Positions 31,006 to 41,902 are shown, numbered from the stretch's first letter. The stretch: 61,751 bases of DNA from Vibrio sp. Hep-1b-8 (GCF_006124995.1 NZ_QEWN01000007.1:1-61751); one strand, 5' to 3'. Numbers and translations are program-made. The notes: a model not told the origin generated them from the sequence alone.

Positions 31006-31704
31006 CTATGCGTAAAGAGTGGCGTTAATTTCAGCCAGAACCGCTGCTGGGTCAGGCGCTTGAGTAATAGGACGACCAATAACAAGGTAATCTGACCCCG
31101 CTTTCACGGCATCGACTGGTGTCATGATACGTTTCTGGTCGCCAACAGCAGCACCAGCAGGACGAATACCCGGAGTAACCAGCTTGAACTCCTGGCCTAA
31201 TTCGCCTTTTAGCATAGATGCTTCCTGAGCTGAACACACTACCCCATCAAGACCTGAGTTTTTAGTTAAGCTGGCCAGGCGAATGACTTGCTCCTGTGGC
31301 GCAATATCCAGGCCAATGCCTGCTAAGTCACTCTGCTCCATACTGGTCAATACCGTCACACCGATAAGCAGCGGGCGATCCTTACCATATGGTTGTAAGA
31401 TTTCACGTGAAGCTGTCATCATACGCTCACCACCACTTGCATGAACGTTTACCATCCAAACGCCTATTTCAGCCGCTGCACGCACTGCTTTAGAACAGGT
31501 ATTTGGAATGTCATGAAATTTAAGATCTAGGAATACCGAGAATCCACGTTTGTGAAGCTCTTTAACGAAGTCAGGACCAAATAAGGTAAACATCTCTTTG
31601 CCGACTTTTAGACGACATGAGCTTGGGTCAATTCTATCAACAAAAGCGAGTGCATCGGCTTGGTTGTCATAATCCAGTGCAACAATTACTTTTTGGTCGA
31701 TCAT
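31006..31704 (-). CDS. pyrF: orotidine 5'-phosphate decarboxylase
   Basis: Catalyses the last step of UMP synthesis. A TIM barrel of 232 residues with the catalytic motif [10 protein letters not shown] (Asp60, Lys62, Asp65), preceded by VALDYDN and RLKVGKEMF and followed by TPGIRP and [10 protein letters not shown] at the phosphate site. It follows lapB on the same strand but is separated by a terminator hairpin, so at least part of its expression must come from its own promoter or read-through. Confidence 0.97.
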   Translation of the reverse strand: MIDQKVIVALDYDNQADALAFVDRIDPSSCRLKVGKEMFTLFGPDFVKELHKRGFSVFLDLKFHDIPNTCSKAVRAAAEIGVWMVNVHASGGERMMTASREILQPYGKDRPLLIGVTVLTSMEQSDLAGIGLDIAPQEQVIRLASLTKNSGLDGVVCSAQEASMLKGELGQEFKLVTPGIRPAGAAVGDQKRIMTPVDAVKAGSDYLVIGRPITQAPDPAAVLAEINATLYA

Positions 31705-31730
31705 TTCATCTCCTAACTATAAATAAATCG

Positions 31731-31756
31731 AAAAAAAGCAGCGGGATCACCGCTGC
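31731..31756 (-). terminator. terminator between lapB and pyrF
   Basis: Stem GCAGCGG/CCGCTGC with a 5-nt loop and a T7 tail on the minus strand lies 30 bases after lapB. Confidence 0.9.
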
Positions 31757-31785
31757 CATTTTGTAATGGGTCAAGCCCATAAAAA

Positions 31786-32955
31786 CTATTCACCATCCAA
31801 CCCACGGATTGGCTTAATCGTTCCCCACCCCTTACACGAGGGACAATGCCAATACATTGAGTGGGTCGAGAAACCACATTTACGGCATCGATAATGCGGT
31901 TTCACTTTTAACTGTTCACCAACCAGTTTTTGTAGCGTACCTAAACTGGCCTTTGCCCGACCTTCTTCAGCCTCTGCTAAATGGTAGTCCATCAGACGGT
32001 AGAAGCCCTTCATCGTAGGGTTTTTTACCAACTGTCGCGTTAATAACTCTTGAGCGGCGCCGACACCATCGTGTTGAGCAACGAGTTGAGCCAGCATTAG
32101 CTCCGCTGATACACCGACTTTATTGACGATACACTGGCGTAAAAAGCTCAGTAGCTCATCTTCTTGGCCAAGATGGTGATAACATTCCGCTAATGTTGGG
32201 AGGACCTCGCTAACAAAATCGCTATCTTGCTCTAAGACACGCTCCATATACTCAATGGTGCTGCGATAGTCTTCAATGTCTAGATAGAGTTTTCCTAAAG
32301 CGATAGAAGCTCGTACACACTTTGGGTCTTCCGCTAATGCACGTTTGAAGTACTGCATTGCCTGAGCGTCATGTCCTTCCGCTTTTTCCTGCATCGCCAA
32401 TTCACACCAAAAGTGACCAATACTGGTACGCATTCGTTTACGACCCATCTTAACGAGTAGAGAGGCATAATTGATTGCCTTATTCCACTCTCGAGTCTGT
32501 TGATAGATAGCGACCAGTTGCTGTAGCGCTGCTTCACGGTGATCCGGTTCATCAACCAACTGCTCAAAGATTTTTTCAGCACGATCAAGAAAACCCGAAG
32601 CCATGTAATCTTTTGCTAATTGCTGCAAAGCAATGTTTTTTTGGTCGATGGTTAACCCAGAACGGGAGATGAGGTTTTGGTGGATACGAATCGCTCGGTC
32701 AACTTCCCCTCTCGATCGAAATAGGTTTCCGAGAGCCAGGTGAGTATCAATCGTTTCGTTATCGACTTGGAGAAGTTCAATAAAGTGGTCGACCGCCTTA
32801 TCAGACTGATCCGATAAAAGCAGGTTCAAACCCGTCACATATTGACGTGAGATTTGATTGGATTGTTTCTGCTTGTCTTGCTGGGCGCTGCGATTACCCA
32901 TATACCAGCCGTAAGCGGCTGCGATTGGCAATAACAAGAACAGGATTTCTAACAT
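31786..32955 (-). CDS. lapB: lipopolysaccharide assembly protein B (YciM)
   Basis: An inner-membrane TPR protein that adapts LpxC to FtsH and so limits LPS synthesis. One N-terminal membrane segment (about residues 2-18, LEILFLLLPIAAAYGWYMG), a series of TPR repeats from residue 35 to 350, and a C-terminal rubredoxin-like zinc knuckle with two CxxC pairs (YRCRKCGF and WHCPSCKGWG). Its 389 residues match E. coli LapB. It starts 27 bases after lapA, the usual partner. Confidence 0.95.
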   Translation of the reverse strand: MLEILFLLLPIAAAYGWYMGNRSAQQDKQKQSNQISRQYVTGLNLLLSDQSDKAVDHFIELLQVDNETIDTHLALGNLFRSRGEVDRAIRIHQNLISRSGLTIDQKNIALQQLAKDYMASGFLDRAEKIFEQLVDEPDHREAALQQLVAIYQQTREWNKAINYASLLVKMGRKRMRTSIGHFWCELAMQEKAEGHDAQAMQYFKRALAEDPKCVRASIALGKLYLDIEDYRSTIEYMERVLEQDSDFVSEVLPTLAECYHHLGQEDELLSFLRQCIVNKVGVSAELMLAQLVAQHDGVGAAQELLTRQLVKNPTMKGFYRLMDYHLAEAEEGRAKASLGTLQKLVGEQLKVKPHYRCRKCGFSTHSMYWHCPSCKGWGTIKPIRGLDGE

Positions 32956-32982
32956 CGAGTGACAGCCTACCTAATACGACTT

Positions 32983-33261
32983 TTAAGCTTTGCCTTGAGT
33001 TGGTTCACTTGCTGCTGGAGAGAGCTTAGTTAACTGTTTTCTTAGTTTGCGTACTTGCAACTGAGATTTAAGATGCAAACTACCAAATATTAGCCATGCC
33101 AGAAGGAAACCAACAATAAACACACCACCCAACAGTGTGGACAGGTGGAACTCTCCCTGAGCTAACAAATAGTTAAATGTTACAATCGCTTGATTCTGAG
33201 AGCCTAAGGCCAGTGCAATCAAAAATAGGGCCAGTACAAGAACGATTTTTATAATTTTCAT
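32983..33261 (-). CDS. lapA: lipopolysaccharide assembly protein A (YciS)
   Basis: A 92-residue inner-membrane protein with two membrane helices (about 5-21, IVLVLALFLIALALGSQ, and 40-62, LLGGVFIVGFLLAWLIFG) and a basic cytoplasmic coiled tail (LKSQLQVRKLRKQL). Family DUF1049. It accompanies LapB in the control of LPS levels. Gene order ihfB-lapA-lapB is conserved. Confidence 0.92.
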   Translation of the reverse strand: MKIIKIVLVLALFLIALALGSQNQAIVTFNYLLAQGEFHLSTLLGGVFIVGFLLAWLIFGSLHLKSQLQVRKLRKQLTKLSPAASEPTQGKA

Positions 33262-33347
33262 AGTCCATCACCTAAGATAAGTTCTGCCGTTACGATTATG
33301 CAGTAAAAGCATCAAACAAACCATGGTTATCTCTGTAATTCGAATGA

Positions 33348-33378
33348 TAAAAAAGCGGCATACGCTATGTATGCCGCT
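33348..33378 (-). terminator. terminator of ihfB
   Basis: Stem AGCGGCATAC/GTATGCCGCT (33354-33363, 33369-33378) with a 5-nt loop and a T6 tail on the minus strand lies 24 bases after ihfB, separating it from lapAB. Confidence 0.88.
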
Positions 33379-33401
33379 CATTTTACAGTCAATTCGAGTT
33401 A

Positions 33402-33683
33402 CTAACCGATGTTTACTCGCTCACGCAATTCCTTGCCAGGTTTAAAGTGAGGAACAAATTTTCCTTCAAGCTCTACTTTGTCACCTGTTTTAGGATTACG
33501 TCCCACACGTGGCTCGCGGAAATGAAGAGAGAAACTACCAAAACCACGAATCTCAATTCGGTCGCCACTTTCCAGTGTTGAAGCCATATGCTCTAAAATA
33601 TCTTTTACAGCATCTTCAATCTCTTTAGCCGAAAGGTGAGTCTGTTCTGCACAGAGTCTTTCGATCAATTCAGACTTAGTCAT
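33402..33683 (-). CDS. ihfB: integration host factor beta subunit
   Basis: A DNA-bending nucleoid protein that pairs with IhfA. It has a 93-residue HU/IHF fold with the signature [21 protein letters not shown], where the RxxRxPxTG arm and its proline insert into the minor groove. The frame begins earlier, but the ATG at 33683 ([14 protein letters not shown]) follows TGAGGGC and gives the exact family length. It lies downstream of rpsA, as usual. Confidence 0.96.
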   Translation of the reverse strand: MTKSELIERLCAEQTHLSAKEIEDAVKDILEHMASTLESGDRIEIRGFGSFSLHFREPRVGRNPKTGDKVELEGKFVPHFKPGKELRERVNIG

Positions 33684-33852
33684 AGTTGCCCTCATAGAGT
33701 AATTTATCACTTATTATAGTAAGTAATACCAGTTCCAACAAACACTTGCCTACAATTTTAGACAAAAATTGAACAATGTGTGGAATGAAAAACTACATTT
33801 AACAAAACATCTTGCAGAGATTGGTATTACCACTAGCCATGAATGAAACATA

Positions 33853-33878
33853 AAAAAGGAGCCTTTCGGCTCCTTTTT
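33853..33878 (-). terminator. terminator of rpsA
   Basis: Stem AAAAAGGAGCC/GGCTCCTTTTT with a 4-nt loop and T5 within the arm lies 15 bases after the rpsA stop. Confidence 0.88.
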
Positions 33879-33893
33879 CTTAAAAGCGACTAA

Positions 33894-35564
33894 TTATTCG
33901 CCTTTAGCTGCTTTGAAAGCGTCAGCCATAGCGTTACCGAATGCCGCTTCATCAGCGCTGTTCAGTGTAGCCATTGCTTCTTGCTCTTCAGCTTCATCTT
34001 TAGCTTTGATAGATAGGTTGATTACGCGGTTCTTACGGTCTACACCTGTGAACTTAGCTTCAACACTGTCACCAACACTTAGGATTAGAGTAGCATCTTC
34101 TACGCGGTCGCGAGAAACTTCAGAAGCGCGGATGTAACCTTCTACGCCTTCTTCAAGTTCGATAGTTGCACCTTTAGCGTCTACTGCAGTAACAGTACCG
34201 TTAACTAGTACACCTTTCTTCTTCTCAGAAACGTAAGCATTGAATGGGTCATTTTCCATTTGCTTAACGCCTAGAGAGATGCGCTCACGCTCTGCGTCTA
34301 CTGCTAGAACTACTGCAGAGATTTCGTCGCCTTTCTTGTACTCACGTACAGCTTCTTCACCAGCAACATTCCAAGAAATGTCAGATAGGTGAACTAGACC
34401 GTCGATGCCGCCGTCTAGACCGATGAAGATACCGAAGTCAGTGATAGACTTGATCTTACCAGTAACTTTGTCGCCTTTAGCTTGCGCTTCAGCGAAAGAT
34501 TGCCATGGGTTAGCTTTACACTGTTTCAGACCTAGAGAGATACGACGACGCTCTTCGTCGATTTCAAGAACCATAACCTCAACTTCGTCGCCAACATTAA
34601 CAACTTTAGATGGGTGGATGTTCTTGTTAGTCCAATCCATTTCAGAAACGTGTACTAGACCTTCAACGCCTTCTTCGATTTCAACGAAACAGCCGTAGTC
34701 AGTTAGGTTAGTAACGCGACCAGATAGTTTGTGACCTTCTGGGTAACGCTTAGCGATTGCTACCCATGGATCTTCGCCTAGTTGCTTAAGACCTAGTGAT
34801 ACGCGAGTACGGTCACGGTCGAACTTAAGAACTTTAACTTGGATCTCGTCACCAACGTTAACGATCTCAGAAGGGTGCTTAACGCGCTTCCAAGCCATGT
34901 CAGTGATGTGTAGAAGACCGTCAACACCGCCTAGATCTACGAACGCACCGTAGTCAGTAAGGTTCTTAACGATACCTTTAACTTCTGCGCCTTCTTGTAG
35001 AGTCTCTAGAAGCTCATCACGCTCAACGCTGTTCTCAGATTCGATAACTGCACGACGAGAAACAACTACGTTGTTACGCTTCTGGTCAAGTTTGATAACT
35101 TTGAACTCTAGCTCTTTGTTTTCTAGGTGAGCAGTATCGCGGATTGGACGCACGTCTACTAGTGAACCTGGAAGGAAAGCACGGATACCGTTTAGTTCAA
35201 CAGTGAAACCGCCTTTAACTTTACCGTTGATGATACCAACAACAGTTTCAGCTTCTTCACAAGCTTTCTCAAGTACGATCCAAGCTTCGTGACGCTTCGC
35301 TTTCTCACGAGAAAGTTGAGTTTCACCGAAACCGTCTTCTACAGCGTCTAGAGCCACGTCTACTTCAGAACCAACTTCAACTTCAAGTTCGCCAGCAGCG
35401 TTCTTGAACTGTTCAGCAGGGATAGCAGACTCAGACTTAAGACCAGCGTCAACAAGAACAAAACCGTTCTCGATAGCTACTACAGTACCTTTAACGATAG
35501 TACCTTGTTGGAATTCAGTCTCGTTTAGAAACTCTTCAAAGAGTTGAGCAAAAGATTCAGTCAT
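33894..35564 (-). CDS. rpsA: 30S ribosomal protein S1
   Basis: An mRNA-binding ribosomal protein that unfolds and positions mRNA on the 30S subunit. Its 556 residues contain six S1 (OB-fold) domains: two degenerate N-terminal ribosome-binding domains (from [24 protein letters not shown]), then four canonical repeats recognisable by [62 protein letters not shown] and a last one around [19 protein letters not shown]. Codon use is strongly biased as expected for a ribosomal gene. It follows cmk, the usual neighbour. Confidence 0.97.
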   Translation of the reverse strand: MTESFAQLFEEFLNETEFQQGTIVKGTVVAIENGFVLVDAGLKSESAIPAEQFKNAAGELEVEVGSEVDVALDAVEDGFGETQLSREKAKRHEAWIVLEKACEEAETVVGIINGKVKGGFTVELNGIRAFLPGSLVDVRPIRDTAHLENKELEFKVIKLDQKRNNVVVSRRAVIESENSVERDELLETLQEGAEVKGIVKNLTDYGAFVDLGGVDGLLHITDMAWKRVKHPSEIVNVGDEIQVKVLKFDRDRTRVSLGLKQLGEDPWVAIAKRYPEGHKLSGRVTNLTDYGCFVEIEEGVEGLVHVSEMDWTNKNIHPSKVVNVGDEVEVMVLEIDEERRRISLGLKQCKANPWQSFAEAQAKGDKVTGKIKSITDFGIFIGLDGGIDGLVHLSDISWNVAGEEAVREYKKGDEISAVVLAVDAERERISLGVKQMENDPFNAYVSEKKKGVLVNGTVTAVDAKGATIELEEGVEGYIRASEVSRDRVEDATLILSVGDSVEAKFTGVDRKNRVINLSIKAKDEAEEQEAMATLNSADEAAFGNAMADAFKAAKGE

Positions 35565-35666
35565 TATTTAATCTTCAATAAATTAAACGTCCACGGGTGT
35601 CCTACCACATGGGGTTATTAACTTCGCCGGTCATCATCCTTGCGACCAACGTTCTTACCTAGCAGC

Positions 35667-36347
35667 CTAGGCTACTAGCTTAGATTCGATATATTGTAGT
35701 GCCTTTTCTACCACTTCGTCGATACTCATCGTAGTAGAATCTAGCAAAAGCGCATCCTCAGCAGGGCGTAATGGCGCTACTGGGCGGTTACGATCTCGGT
35801 CGTCACGCTCTTGGATCTCGCTTAAAAGGTCGTCAAATTTAACATCTAACCCCTTGCCTTGCAACTGTTTAAGACGGCGACTTGCTCGCTCTTCAGCACT
35901 TGCGTCCAGAAAGATTTTCACTTCAGCTTGAGGGAAAACAACCGTCCCCATGTCACGACCATCAGCCACCAAACCTTGACCTTCTGCAAAAGCACGCTGA
36001 CGACGCAAAAGGGCTTCACGAACACGCGGTAAAGCAGCGACCTTTGATGCAGCCATGCCCGTTTCTTCTTTACGCAGTTCACGAGAAACATCTTCGCCTT
36101 CAAGGATAACCTTGACCAGCTCGCCTTCAGCCACAAACTGTACATCCAAATGGGTCGCCAAAGGAACCAGCGCATCTTCCGATTCAAGATCAACGCCATG
36201 ATGAATTGCAGCTAGAGCTAAGACACGATAGATAGCGCCAGAGTCTAGTAAATGAAACCCTAGTTTTTTTGCAAGCAGCATACAAAGTGTGCCCTTGCCG
36301 GCACCACTTGGTCCATCAACGGTTACTACCGGTGTATGAGACGACAT
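35667..36347 (-). CDS. cmk: cytidylate kinase
   Basis: Phosphorylates CMP and dCMP. The P-loop is [13 protein letters not shown] (residues 10-22). [21 protein letters not shown] and the LID region [13 protein letters not shown] with [13 protein letters not shown] follow. Its 226 residues match E. coli Cmk. The cmk-rpsA-ihfB order is widely conserved. Confidence 0.96.
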   Translation of the reverse strand: MSSHTPVVTVDGPSGAGKGTLCMLLAKKLGFHLLDSGAIYRVLALAAIHHGVDLESEDALVPLATHLDVQFVAEGELVKVILEGEDVSRELRKEETGMAASKVAALPRVREALLRRQRAFAEGQGLVADGRDMGTVVFPQAEVKIFLDASAEERASRRLKQLQGKGLDVKFDDLLSEIQERDDRDRNRPVAPLRPAEDALLLDSTTMSIDEVVEKALQYIESKLVA

Positions 36348-36456
36348 GTTTTACTCCGTGTTGTTTTCTGATCAACGTTCGACTCGTTGACCTTGTTTCG
36401 GCGTGGAATTATAGAGGGAAATGCCCACAGGTTCTAGGCAGGATTTGTCGTATGCG

Positions 36457-36480
36457 TAAAAAAGAGCGCCAAGGCGCTCT
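36457..36480 (-). terminator. terminator of comEA
   Basis: Stem AGAGCGCC/GGCGCTCT with a 2-nt loop and a T6 tail on the minus strand lies 9 bases after the comEA stop. Confidence 0.88.
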
Positions 36481-36489
36481 CCAATCAGT

Positions 36490-36783
36490 TTATAGCTTAA
36501 TTCGGTCTCGGTTCTGCGCCACAATTGCAGCACCAATACCTTTGACTTTCTCGAGGTCCTCGGCACTTGTGAAGTGACCATTGAGCTGACGGAACTCGAC
36601 GATTGCCTGAGCCTTCGCCAATCCGATGCCTAACAACAGGTCGGCGAGCTCCTCAGCACTGGCTTGGTTGATGTTAACCGTGATCTCGATACCTTGATAC
36701 TTGGCATCGGTGCTAGCGTCTTCAGCTTGGGTGATGGCAGGAAATGATAGTAGAAGAGTAACTAGCAGTAGTTGTTTTAACAT
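36490..36783 (-). CDS. comEA: periplasmic competence DNA-binding protein ComEA
   Basis: A 97-residue exported protein. The signal peptide MLKQLLLVTLLLSFPAITQA is followed by a short linker and a helix-hairpin-helix domain (VNINQASAEELADLLLGIGL and LEKVKGIGAAIVAQNRDRI). In Vibrio, ComEA binds incoming DNA in the periplasm and acts as the ratchet for type IV pilus-mediated DNA uptake during natural transformation. The position next to ppiD is the same in V. cholerae as I recall it. Confidence 0.92.
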   Translation of the reverse strand: MLKQLLLVTLLLSFPAITQAEDASTDAKYQGIEITVNINQASAEELADLLLGIGLAKAQAIVEFRQLNGHFTSAEDLEKVKGIGAAIVAQNRDRIKL

Positions 36784-36857
36784 TTTAGTTTCCTTGTTTA
36801 CTTATGTGCAGGCCCAGACTAACCACTCATCACCAAAAGAAAACCATGTAAACATTA

Positions 36858-36887
36858 AAACAAAACGGACTGCTGATGCAGTCCGTT
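36858..36887 (-). terminator. terminator of ppiD
   Basis: Stem AACGGACTGC/GCAGTCCGTT with a TGAT loop is followed on the minus strand by TTGTTTTAA. It lies 31 bases after ppiD. Confidence 0.82.
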
Positions 36888-36918
36888 AATATAGATATAT
36901 CAATTACATTTGAGCTGA

Positions 36919-38778
36919 TTATTGCGTCACAATGTAATATTCGATATCGATAGTCTTGCGCAGGATACTGATCAAGCCAGAAAGGTCTTGCTGAGCATTC
37001 ACTTGTGTCAGTTGTGCACCAATCTGCTGGTTGTATTGCGGGTCAAACTTTGATGCGACATTAACAAGCTCAACCACGACCACATCACCATTGAGGTCTT
37101 TCGCCTGAGCAAACTCTTTTTCGCCATCGACAGGTTTCGCCATTGAGAAAACAACGTCTGCAAATGGTGAACTGCGGTCTAGTGTTTCCATCTCACCGAA
37201 TGACAAACCACTCTCAGCCAATAGCTCTTGCTTACCTTGCTTAAGTTCAGCAACTAGGTTTTGAGCGAGTTCGATAGCGGCTTGCTCGCCTTTCACATTG
37301 GCAAGTGACTTAGTAACGTCAGCACGAACTTGCTCCAACGGTAGAACCGTTTCATTGCGGCTATCTTCAACACGGACAACAACGACATGCTCAGGGGCAA
37401 CTTCAATCACTTCTGAGTTGAGACCATCTTCTTTCACTTCAGGGCTTACAATCGCTTGTAATACCGCAGGGGCATTCAAAAGCTCAGGAGCGTCTACTTG
37501 AGAGATAAAGTCTGTTGTCTCGATCTTAGCACTGATTGCTTTCGCAGCTTCATCTAGTGAATCTGGATACTCAAACGCCACTTTCTCTAGTTCACTTTGA
37601 AGCGCATAGTATTGATCAACGGCTTGCTGGTCTCGTAGCTCTTGTTTAACTTCCTCTGCAACTTCTTGGTACGATTTCGCAACTGAATCTTTGAGCTCAT
37701 CAAGTTTAATGATGTGGTAGCCAAAGTCTGATTTAACAAGACCTGTCATATCACCCACATTTTTAAGCGCAAACGCAGCTTCTTCGAATGAAGGATCCAT
37801 CACATCACGTTCGATCCAACCCAAAGAACCGCCTTCAGATGCACTACCGAAGTCATCAGATTTCTCTTCAGCCAGTGCAGCAAAATCCGCACCTGCATTG
37901 AGCTCATCTAGGATGGCTTGCGCTTTAGCTTCATCATCACCCTCAATTAGGATATGACTTACACGACGCTGCTCTTCTGAAGAGTATTTATCGATGTGCT
38001 CTTGATAGTATTTTTCAGCTTGCTCGTCAGAAATCTCAATGTTTTCTTTTAGCTTTTGAGCTGATAATTCTACGTAAGCTACTTTAACTTGCTCTGGGCG
38101 CGTATAACGCTCAGGGTTTAGTTGGTAATATTCGTTGATCTCTTCTTCTGATAACTCTGCTTTAGCCGCAAAGTCTGCCAGAGAAAGGGTAACCTTTTTG
38201 ATATCACGAGTTTGGGTCAGTAACTTGCTTTGAGCTTCTACTTCACCCGGCAATGAGAAATCACTACCTTGAATTGCGGTCATCAGTTGATTACGCACTA
38301 GGTCACGGCGTAAATATTCTGCAAAGCTATCTGCTGAGAAGCCAGCTCGACGTAGCGCAGCCTGGTAGATTTCTTGATCAAATTTGCCATCAACTTGGAA
38401 CTGAGGCATTTCTAGAATCATGGTACGAACTTGAGTGTCGCTTACGCGCAGCCCTAGCGACTCTGCGTGTTGCTCTAGAAGCAAGTCATTGACCATACGA
38501 TCAAGAACTGATTTACGGAAAGACTCTACGTAGCTTGGGTCAGCCAATAGATTTGAGAAGTAATCACCAAGCTGAGCTTGCATACGATTACGTTCGTTTT
38601 GGTAAGCCTGTTCGAACTCACCACGACCAATTTCAACATTGCCTACTTTCGCCGCAGAGTTATTTGAGCCACCTACAATGTAACTACCAACACCTGCAAA
38701 TACGAACGATAGGATGATAAGCCCTAGGATAATTTTAACCGCGATGCTGTTAACGCCTTCGCGTAATCGGTCCATCAT
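36919..38778 (-). CDS. ppiD: periplasmic chaperone/parvulin-like protein PpiD
   Basis: An inner-membrane-anchored chaperone near the SecYEG exit, assisting newly exported proteins. The N-terminal membrane segment is at residues ~14-34 (VKIILGLIILSFVFAGVGSYI), followed by a SurA_N-like region and a parvulin domain at about 265-360 (RRVSHILIEG, SEGGSLGWIERDVMDPSFEEAAF, FGYHIIKLDE). Its 619 residues match. PpiD parvulin domains are usually inactive as isomerases. It lies 178 bases after hupB; a hairpin in that gap suggests separate transcription. Confidence 0.95.
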   Translation of the reverse strand: MMDRLREGVNSIAVKIILGLIILSFVFAGVGSYIVGGSNNSAAKVGNVEIGRGEFEQAYQNERNRMQAQLGDYFSNLLADPSYVESFRKSVLDRMVNDLLLEQHAESLGLRVSDTQVRTMILEMPQFQVDGKFDQEIYQAALRRAGFSADSFAEYLRRDLVRNQLMTAIQGSDFSLPGEVEAQSKLLTQTRDIKKVTLSLADFAAKAELSEEEINEYYQLNPERYTRPEQVKVAYVELSAQKLKENIEISDEQAEKYYQEHIDKYSSEEQRRVSHILIEGDDEAKAQAILDELNAGADFAALAEEKSDDFGSASEGGSLGWIERDVMDPSFEEAAFALKNVGDMTGLVKSDFGYHIIKLDELKDSVAKSYQEVAEEVKQELRDQQAVDQYYALQSELEKVAFEYPDSLDEAAKAISAKIETTDFISQVDAPELLNAPAVLQAIVSPEVKEDGLNSEVIEVAPEHVVVVRVEDSRNETVLPLEQVRADVTKSLANVKGEQAAIELAQNLVAELKQGKQELLAESGLSFGEMETLDRSSPFADVVFSMAKPVDGEKEFAQAKDLNGDVVVVELVNVASKFDPQYNQQIGAQLTQVNAQQDLSGLISILRKTIDIEYYIVTQ

Positions 38779-38880
38779 ACTTAAACTACTCTCCGCTTAT
38801 GTGCCGTACATAAGCCCACTTTAAATCCGTGAGTTCGGCACATTTCATAAATAAAAAATTGAATAGCGCGATAATACCAG

Positions 38881-38911
38881 AAAAAGAAATGCGCATCAGT
38901 ATGATGCGCAT
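38881..38911 (-). terminator. terminator of hupB
   Basis: Stem ATGCGCATCA/TGATGCGCAT with a 3-nt loop is followed on the minus strand by TTTCTTTTTC. It lies 45 bases after hupB. Confidence 0.82.
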
Positions 38912-38956
38912 AATTTAAAAAGGTTCTAAAAAATTACCTCAAATGGCGATTTTTTA

Positions 38957-39229
38957 TTAGTTGCAAGAATCTTTAAGAGCTTTACCAGCTTTGAATGCAG
39001 GAACTTTAGCTTCTGCAATTTGAATCTCTTCACCAGTCTTAGGGTTACGGCCTGTACGTGCTGCACGAGTACGAACACTGAAAGTACCAAAGCCAACTAG
39101 AGCAACTTGATCACCAGATTGAAGAGTTTCACCAACTGCTTCGATGAATGCATCTAGAGCACGACCTGCAGACGCTTTAGATAGATCTGCATTTTCTGCG
39201 ATTTTTTCTACTAATTGTGTTTTATTCAC
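38957..39229 (-). CDS. hupB: DNA-binding protein HU-beta
   Basis: A 90-residue nucleoid protein with the HU signature [20 protein letters not shown] and start [21 protein letters not shown]. Location directly after lon is diagnostic for the HU-beta gene rather than hupA. It bends DNA and contributes to nucleoid structure. Its own promoter is expected, because a strong terminator closes lon. Confidence 0.96.
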   Translation of the reverse strand: MNKTQLVEKIAENADLSKASAGRALDAFIEAVGETLQSGDQVALVGFGTFSVRTRAARTGRNPKTGEEIQIAEAKVPAFKAGKALKDSCN

Positions 39230-39353
39230 TGTGATTCCCCTTTGCGCTGCCTGTTTATATTTTTATGGCAGCTATACGTTCCATTTCATTTCAAATTTGC
39301 GACAAACCCTTATTTTTCAAGGCTCGCAGCTATCGTCGATAACGTTAGCGTCC

Positions 39354-39392
39354 AAAAAAAACGCTGACAAGCATTTTTGTGCTTATCAGCGT
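39354..39392 (-). terminator. terminator of lon
   Basis: Arms ACGCTGACAAGCA (39361 onward) and TGCTTATCAGCGT (ending 39392) have one mismatch and are followed on the minus strand by eight T residues. It lies 30 bases after the lon stop. Confidence 0.9.
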
Positions 39393-39421
39393 AATCTTTT
39401 ACTTATTTTTGCTGCACATCA

Positions 39422-41773
39422 CTATTTTGCGGCAGAAAACTCCACGCCTGAAGGCTCTTTTTCTAACGCGACTTTCAATACTTCATCAATCCACTGTACC
39501 GGAATGACCTTTAGATCGGCGATAACATTGTCAGGAATTTCCTCCAAATCACGCTCATTATCTTTAGGAATCAGCACTGTTTTGATGCCGCCACGGTGCG
39601 CTGCTAGGAGCTTCTCTTTAAGACCACCGATTGGTAAAACTTCACCACGAAGGGTAATTTCACCTGTCATCGCGACTTCTGCTTTTACAGGGTTACCCGT
39701 CAAGCTCGACACTAGCGCTGTACACATCGCAATACCAGCACTAGGGCCATCTTTCGGCGTTGCACCCTCTGGTACGTGAACGTGAATATCACGCTTCTCA
39801 TAGAAGTCAGAGTTAATACCCAAAGCTTCTGCGCGAGAACGCACCACTGTCATTGCAGCCTGAATTGATTCCTGCATGACATCACCAAGAGAACCCGTCT
39901 GAGTTCGCTTGCCTTTGCCTGGCATTGATTGCGTTTCGATCGTCAGCAGGTCACCACCGACTTCAGTCCACGCCAAGCCAGTCACTTGACCGATGCGGTT
40001 GCTATCGTCTGCTTTGCCGTAGTCATGACGTTGAACCCCTAAGTATTCTTTGAGGTTGTCCATGTTGACGGTGACCGTTTTAAGCTCACTGTTGAGCAAG
40101 ATGTTTTTCACTGCTTTACGACAGATTTTTGAGATCTCACGCTCTAGGCTACGAACGCCCGCTTCACGAGTGTAGTAACGAATTATACCAATGATTGCTG
40201 AGTCTTCGATGGTAATCTCGTTGGCTTTTAGGCCGTTACGCTTGATCTGCTTGTTGACCAAATGGCGTTTAGCAATGTTGAGTTTTTCATCTTCTGTGTA
40301 ACCCGACAGACGGATCACTTCCATACGATCCAATAGAGGACCTGGAATATTCATCGAGTTAGACGTTGCAACGAACATCACATCAGATAGGTCGTAATCG
40401 ACTTCGAGGTAATGGTCATTGAATGCGTTATTTTGCTCAGGGTCCAATACTTCCAATAGCGCCGATGATGGGTCACCACGCATGTCTGAAGACATCTTGT
40501 CGATTTCATCGAGAAGGAACAATGGGTTCTTCACACCAACTTTCGACATTTTTTGAATTAGCTTGCCTGGCATTGAACCGATGTAAGTACGGCGATGACC
40601 ACGGATTTCCGCTTCATCGCGTACGCCGCCAAGTGCCATTCGTGTATATTGTCGACCAGTCGCTGCTGCGATTGAGCGGCCTAGGGAAGTTTTACCCACA
40701 CCAGGAGGCCCCACTAGACACAAGATAGGACCCTTGAGTTTGTTGATACGGTTTTGCACCGCTAAGTACTCAAGAATGCGCTCTTTAACGCGCTCTAATC
40801 CATAGTGGTCTTCGTTAAGGATCTCTTCTGCTTTAGCAAGGTTCTTCTTCACCTTAGTTCGTTTGTTCCAAGGCACCCCTAGCATCCAGTCGATATAACC
40901 ACGAACAACCGTGGCTTCTGCCGACATCGGAGACATCATCTTGAGCTTTTGTAGCTCTTGTTCTGTCTTCTCGCGCGCTTCTTGAGGCATCTTAGAATCG
41001 ATGATTTTCTGTTTCAGAGTTTCAAACTCATCAACACCATCTTCACTTTCACCAAGCTCTTTCTGAATAGCTTTCATTTGCTCATTCAGGTAGTACTCGC
41101 GCTGAGATTTTTCCATCTGCTTCTTAACGCGGGTACGAATGCGTTTTTCAACTTGTAACAGATCGATTTCTGATTCCATCTGCCCCATGAGGAACTCTAA
41201 ACGTTCTGTAACGTCAAGTAACTCAAGAACAACTTGCTTGTCTGCCAATTTCAGAGGCATATGGGCTGCAATGGTATCCGCAAGACGTGCGGCTTCATCG
41301 ATACCATTCAGAGATGTCAGAACTTCTGGTGGAATCTTCTTGTTGAGCTTAATGAAGCCTTCAAACTGGTTAATTGCACTGCGGACAATGACTTCCTGCT
41401 CACGCTCATCTAACTCAGCAGTCGTGAGATACTCAGCATCAGCATAGAAAAATTCGTTTTCAACAAAGTGGTTAATGCGCGCGCGCTGCTGGCCTTCAAC
41501 GAGTACTTTAACAGTACCATCTGGCAGCTTTAGTAGTTGAAGGATGGTCGCAACGGTACCAACATCAAACAAATCGCCTTGAGTCGGTTCATCGGTATCC
41601 GCTTCTTTCTGCGCTACCAATAATACTTGTTTGTTGTTGTCCATTGCTGCTTCTAAGCAAGCAATAGATTTTTCACGACCAACAAACAATGGAATTACCA
41701 TATGCGGGTAAACGACTACATCTCTTAGAGGTAGTACGGGGATCTCGATACGTTCGGAACGTTCCAAGTTCAT
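39422..41773 (-). CDS. lon: ATP-dependent protease La (Lon)
   Basis: A cytosolic quality-control and regulatory protease. A LonB-type N domain ([20 protein letters not shown]) and a coiled-coil region precede the AAA+ module with Walker [12 protein letters not shown] near residue 355 and Walker [10 protein letters not shown]. The C-terminal protease domain holds the catalytic serine in [12 protein letters not shown] and lysine in [14 protein letters not shown]. Its 783 residues match E. coli (784). A sigma-32-type promoter lies in the clpX-lon gap, so heat-shock induction is expected. Confidence 0.97.
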   Translation of the reverse strand: MNLERSERIEIPVLPLRDVVVYPHMVIPLFVGREKSIACLEAAMDNNKQVLLVAQKEADTDEPTQGDLFDVGTVATILQLLKLPDGTVKVLVEGQQRARINHFVENEFFYADAEYLTTAELDEREQEVIVRSAINQFEGFIKLNKKIPPEVLTSLNGIDEAARLADTIAAHMPLKLADKQVVLELLDVTERLEFLMGQMESEIDLLQVEKRIRTRVKKQMEKSQREYYLNEQMKAIQKELGESEDGVDEFETLKQKIIDSKMPQEAREKTEQELQKLKMMSPMSAEATVVRGYIDWMLGVPWNKRTKVKKNLAKAEEILNEDHYGLERVKERILEYLAVQNRINKLKGPILCLVGPPGVGKTSLGRSIAAATGRQYTRMALGGVRDEAEIRGHRRTYIGSMPGKLIQKMSKVGVKNPLFLLDEIDKMSSDMRGDPSSALLEVLDPEQNNAFNDHYLEVDYDLSDVMFVATSNSMNIPGPLLDRMEVIRLSGYTEDEKLNIAKRHLVNKQIKRNGLKANEITIEDSAIIGIIRYYTREAGVRSLEREISKICRKAVKNILLNSELKTVTVNMDNLKEYLGVQRHDYGKADDSNRIGQVTGLAWTEVGGDLLTIETQSMPGKGKRTQTGSLGDVMQESIQAAMTVVRSRAEALGINSDFYEKRDIHVHVPEGATPKDGPSAGIAMCTALVSSLTGNPVKAEVAMTGEITLRGEVLPIGGLKEKLLAAHRGGIKTVLIPKDNERDLEEIPDNVIADLKVIPVQWIDEVLKVALEKEPSGVEFSAAK

Positions 41774-41807
41774 ATTCTTCTCTCTTCCGCTTAGTCCTAT
41801 GAGCAGT

Positions 41808-41836
41808 ATATGGGGGCTAATTGGTTGGATTCAATG
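41808..41836 (-). promoter_or_regulatory. heat-shock (sigma-32) promoter of lon
   Basis: On the minus strand, CATTGAA (41830-41836) is followed after 14 bases by CCCCATAT (41808-41815). The latter matches the sigma-32 -10 consensus CCCCATNT perfectly; the -35 is close to CTTGAAA. The E. coli lon promoter has the same CCCCATATACTG sequence. It is 35 bases from the lon start. Confidence 0.8.
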
Positions 41837-41843
41837 AAAGAAT

Positions 41844-41874
41844 AAAAAAAAGGGAGTAATTGATTACCCCCTTT
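41844..41874 (-). terminator. terminator of clpX
   Basis: Arms AAAGGGAGTAAT and ATTACCCCCTTT (one mismatch) with a 2-nt loop and a T8 tail on the minus strand lie between clpX and the lon promoter. Confidence 0.85.
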
Positions 41875-41902
41875 CTATCTACTTCAATTTCTGTGAATCA
41901 GA

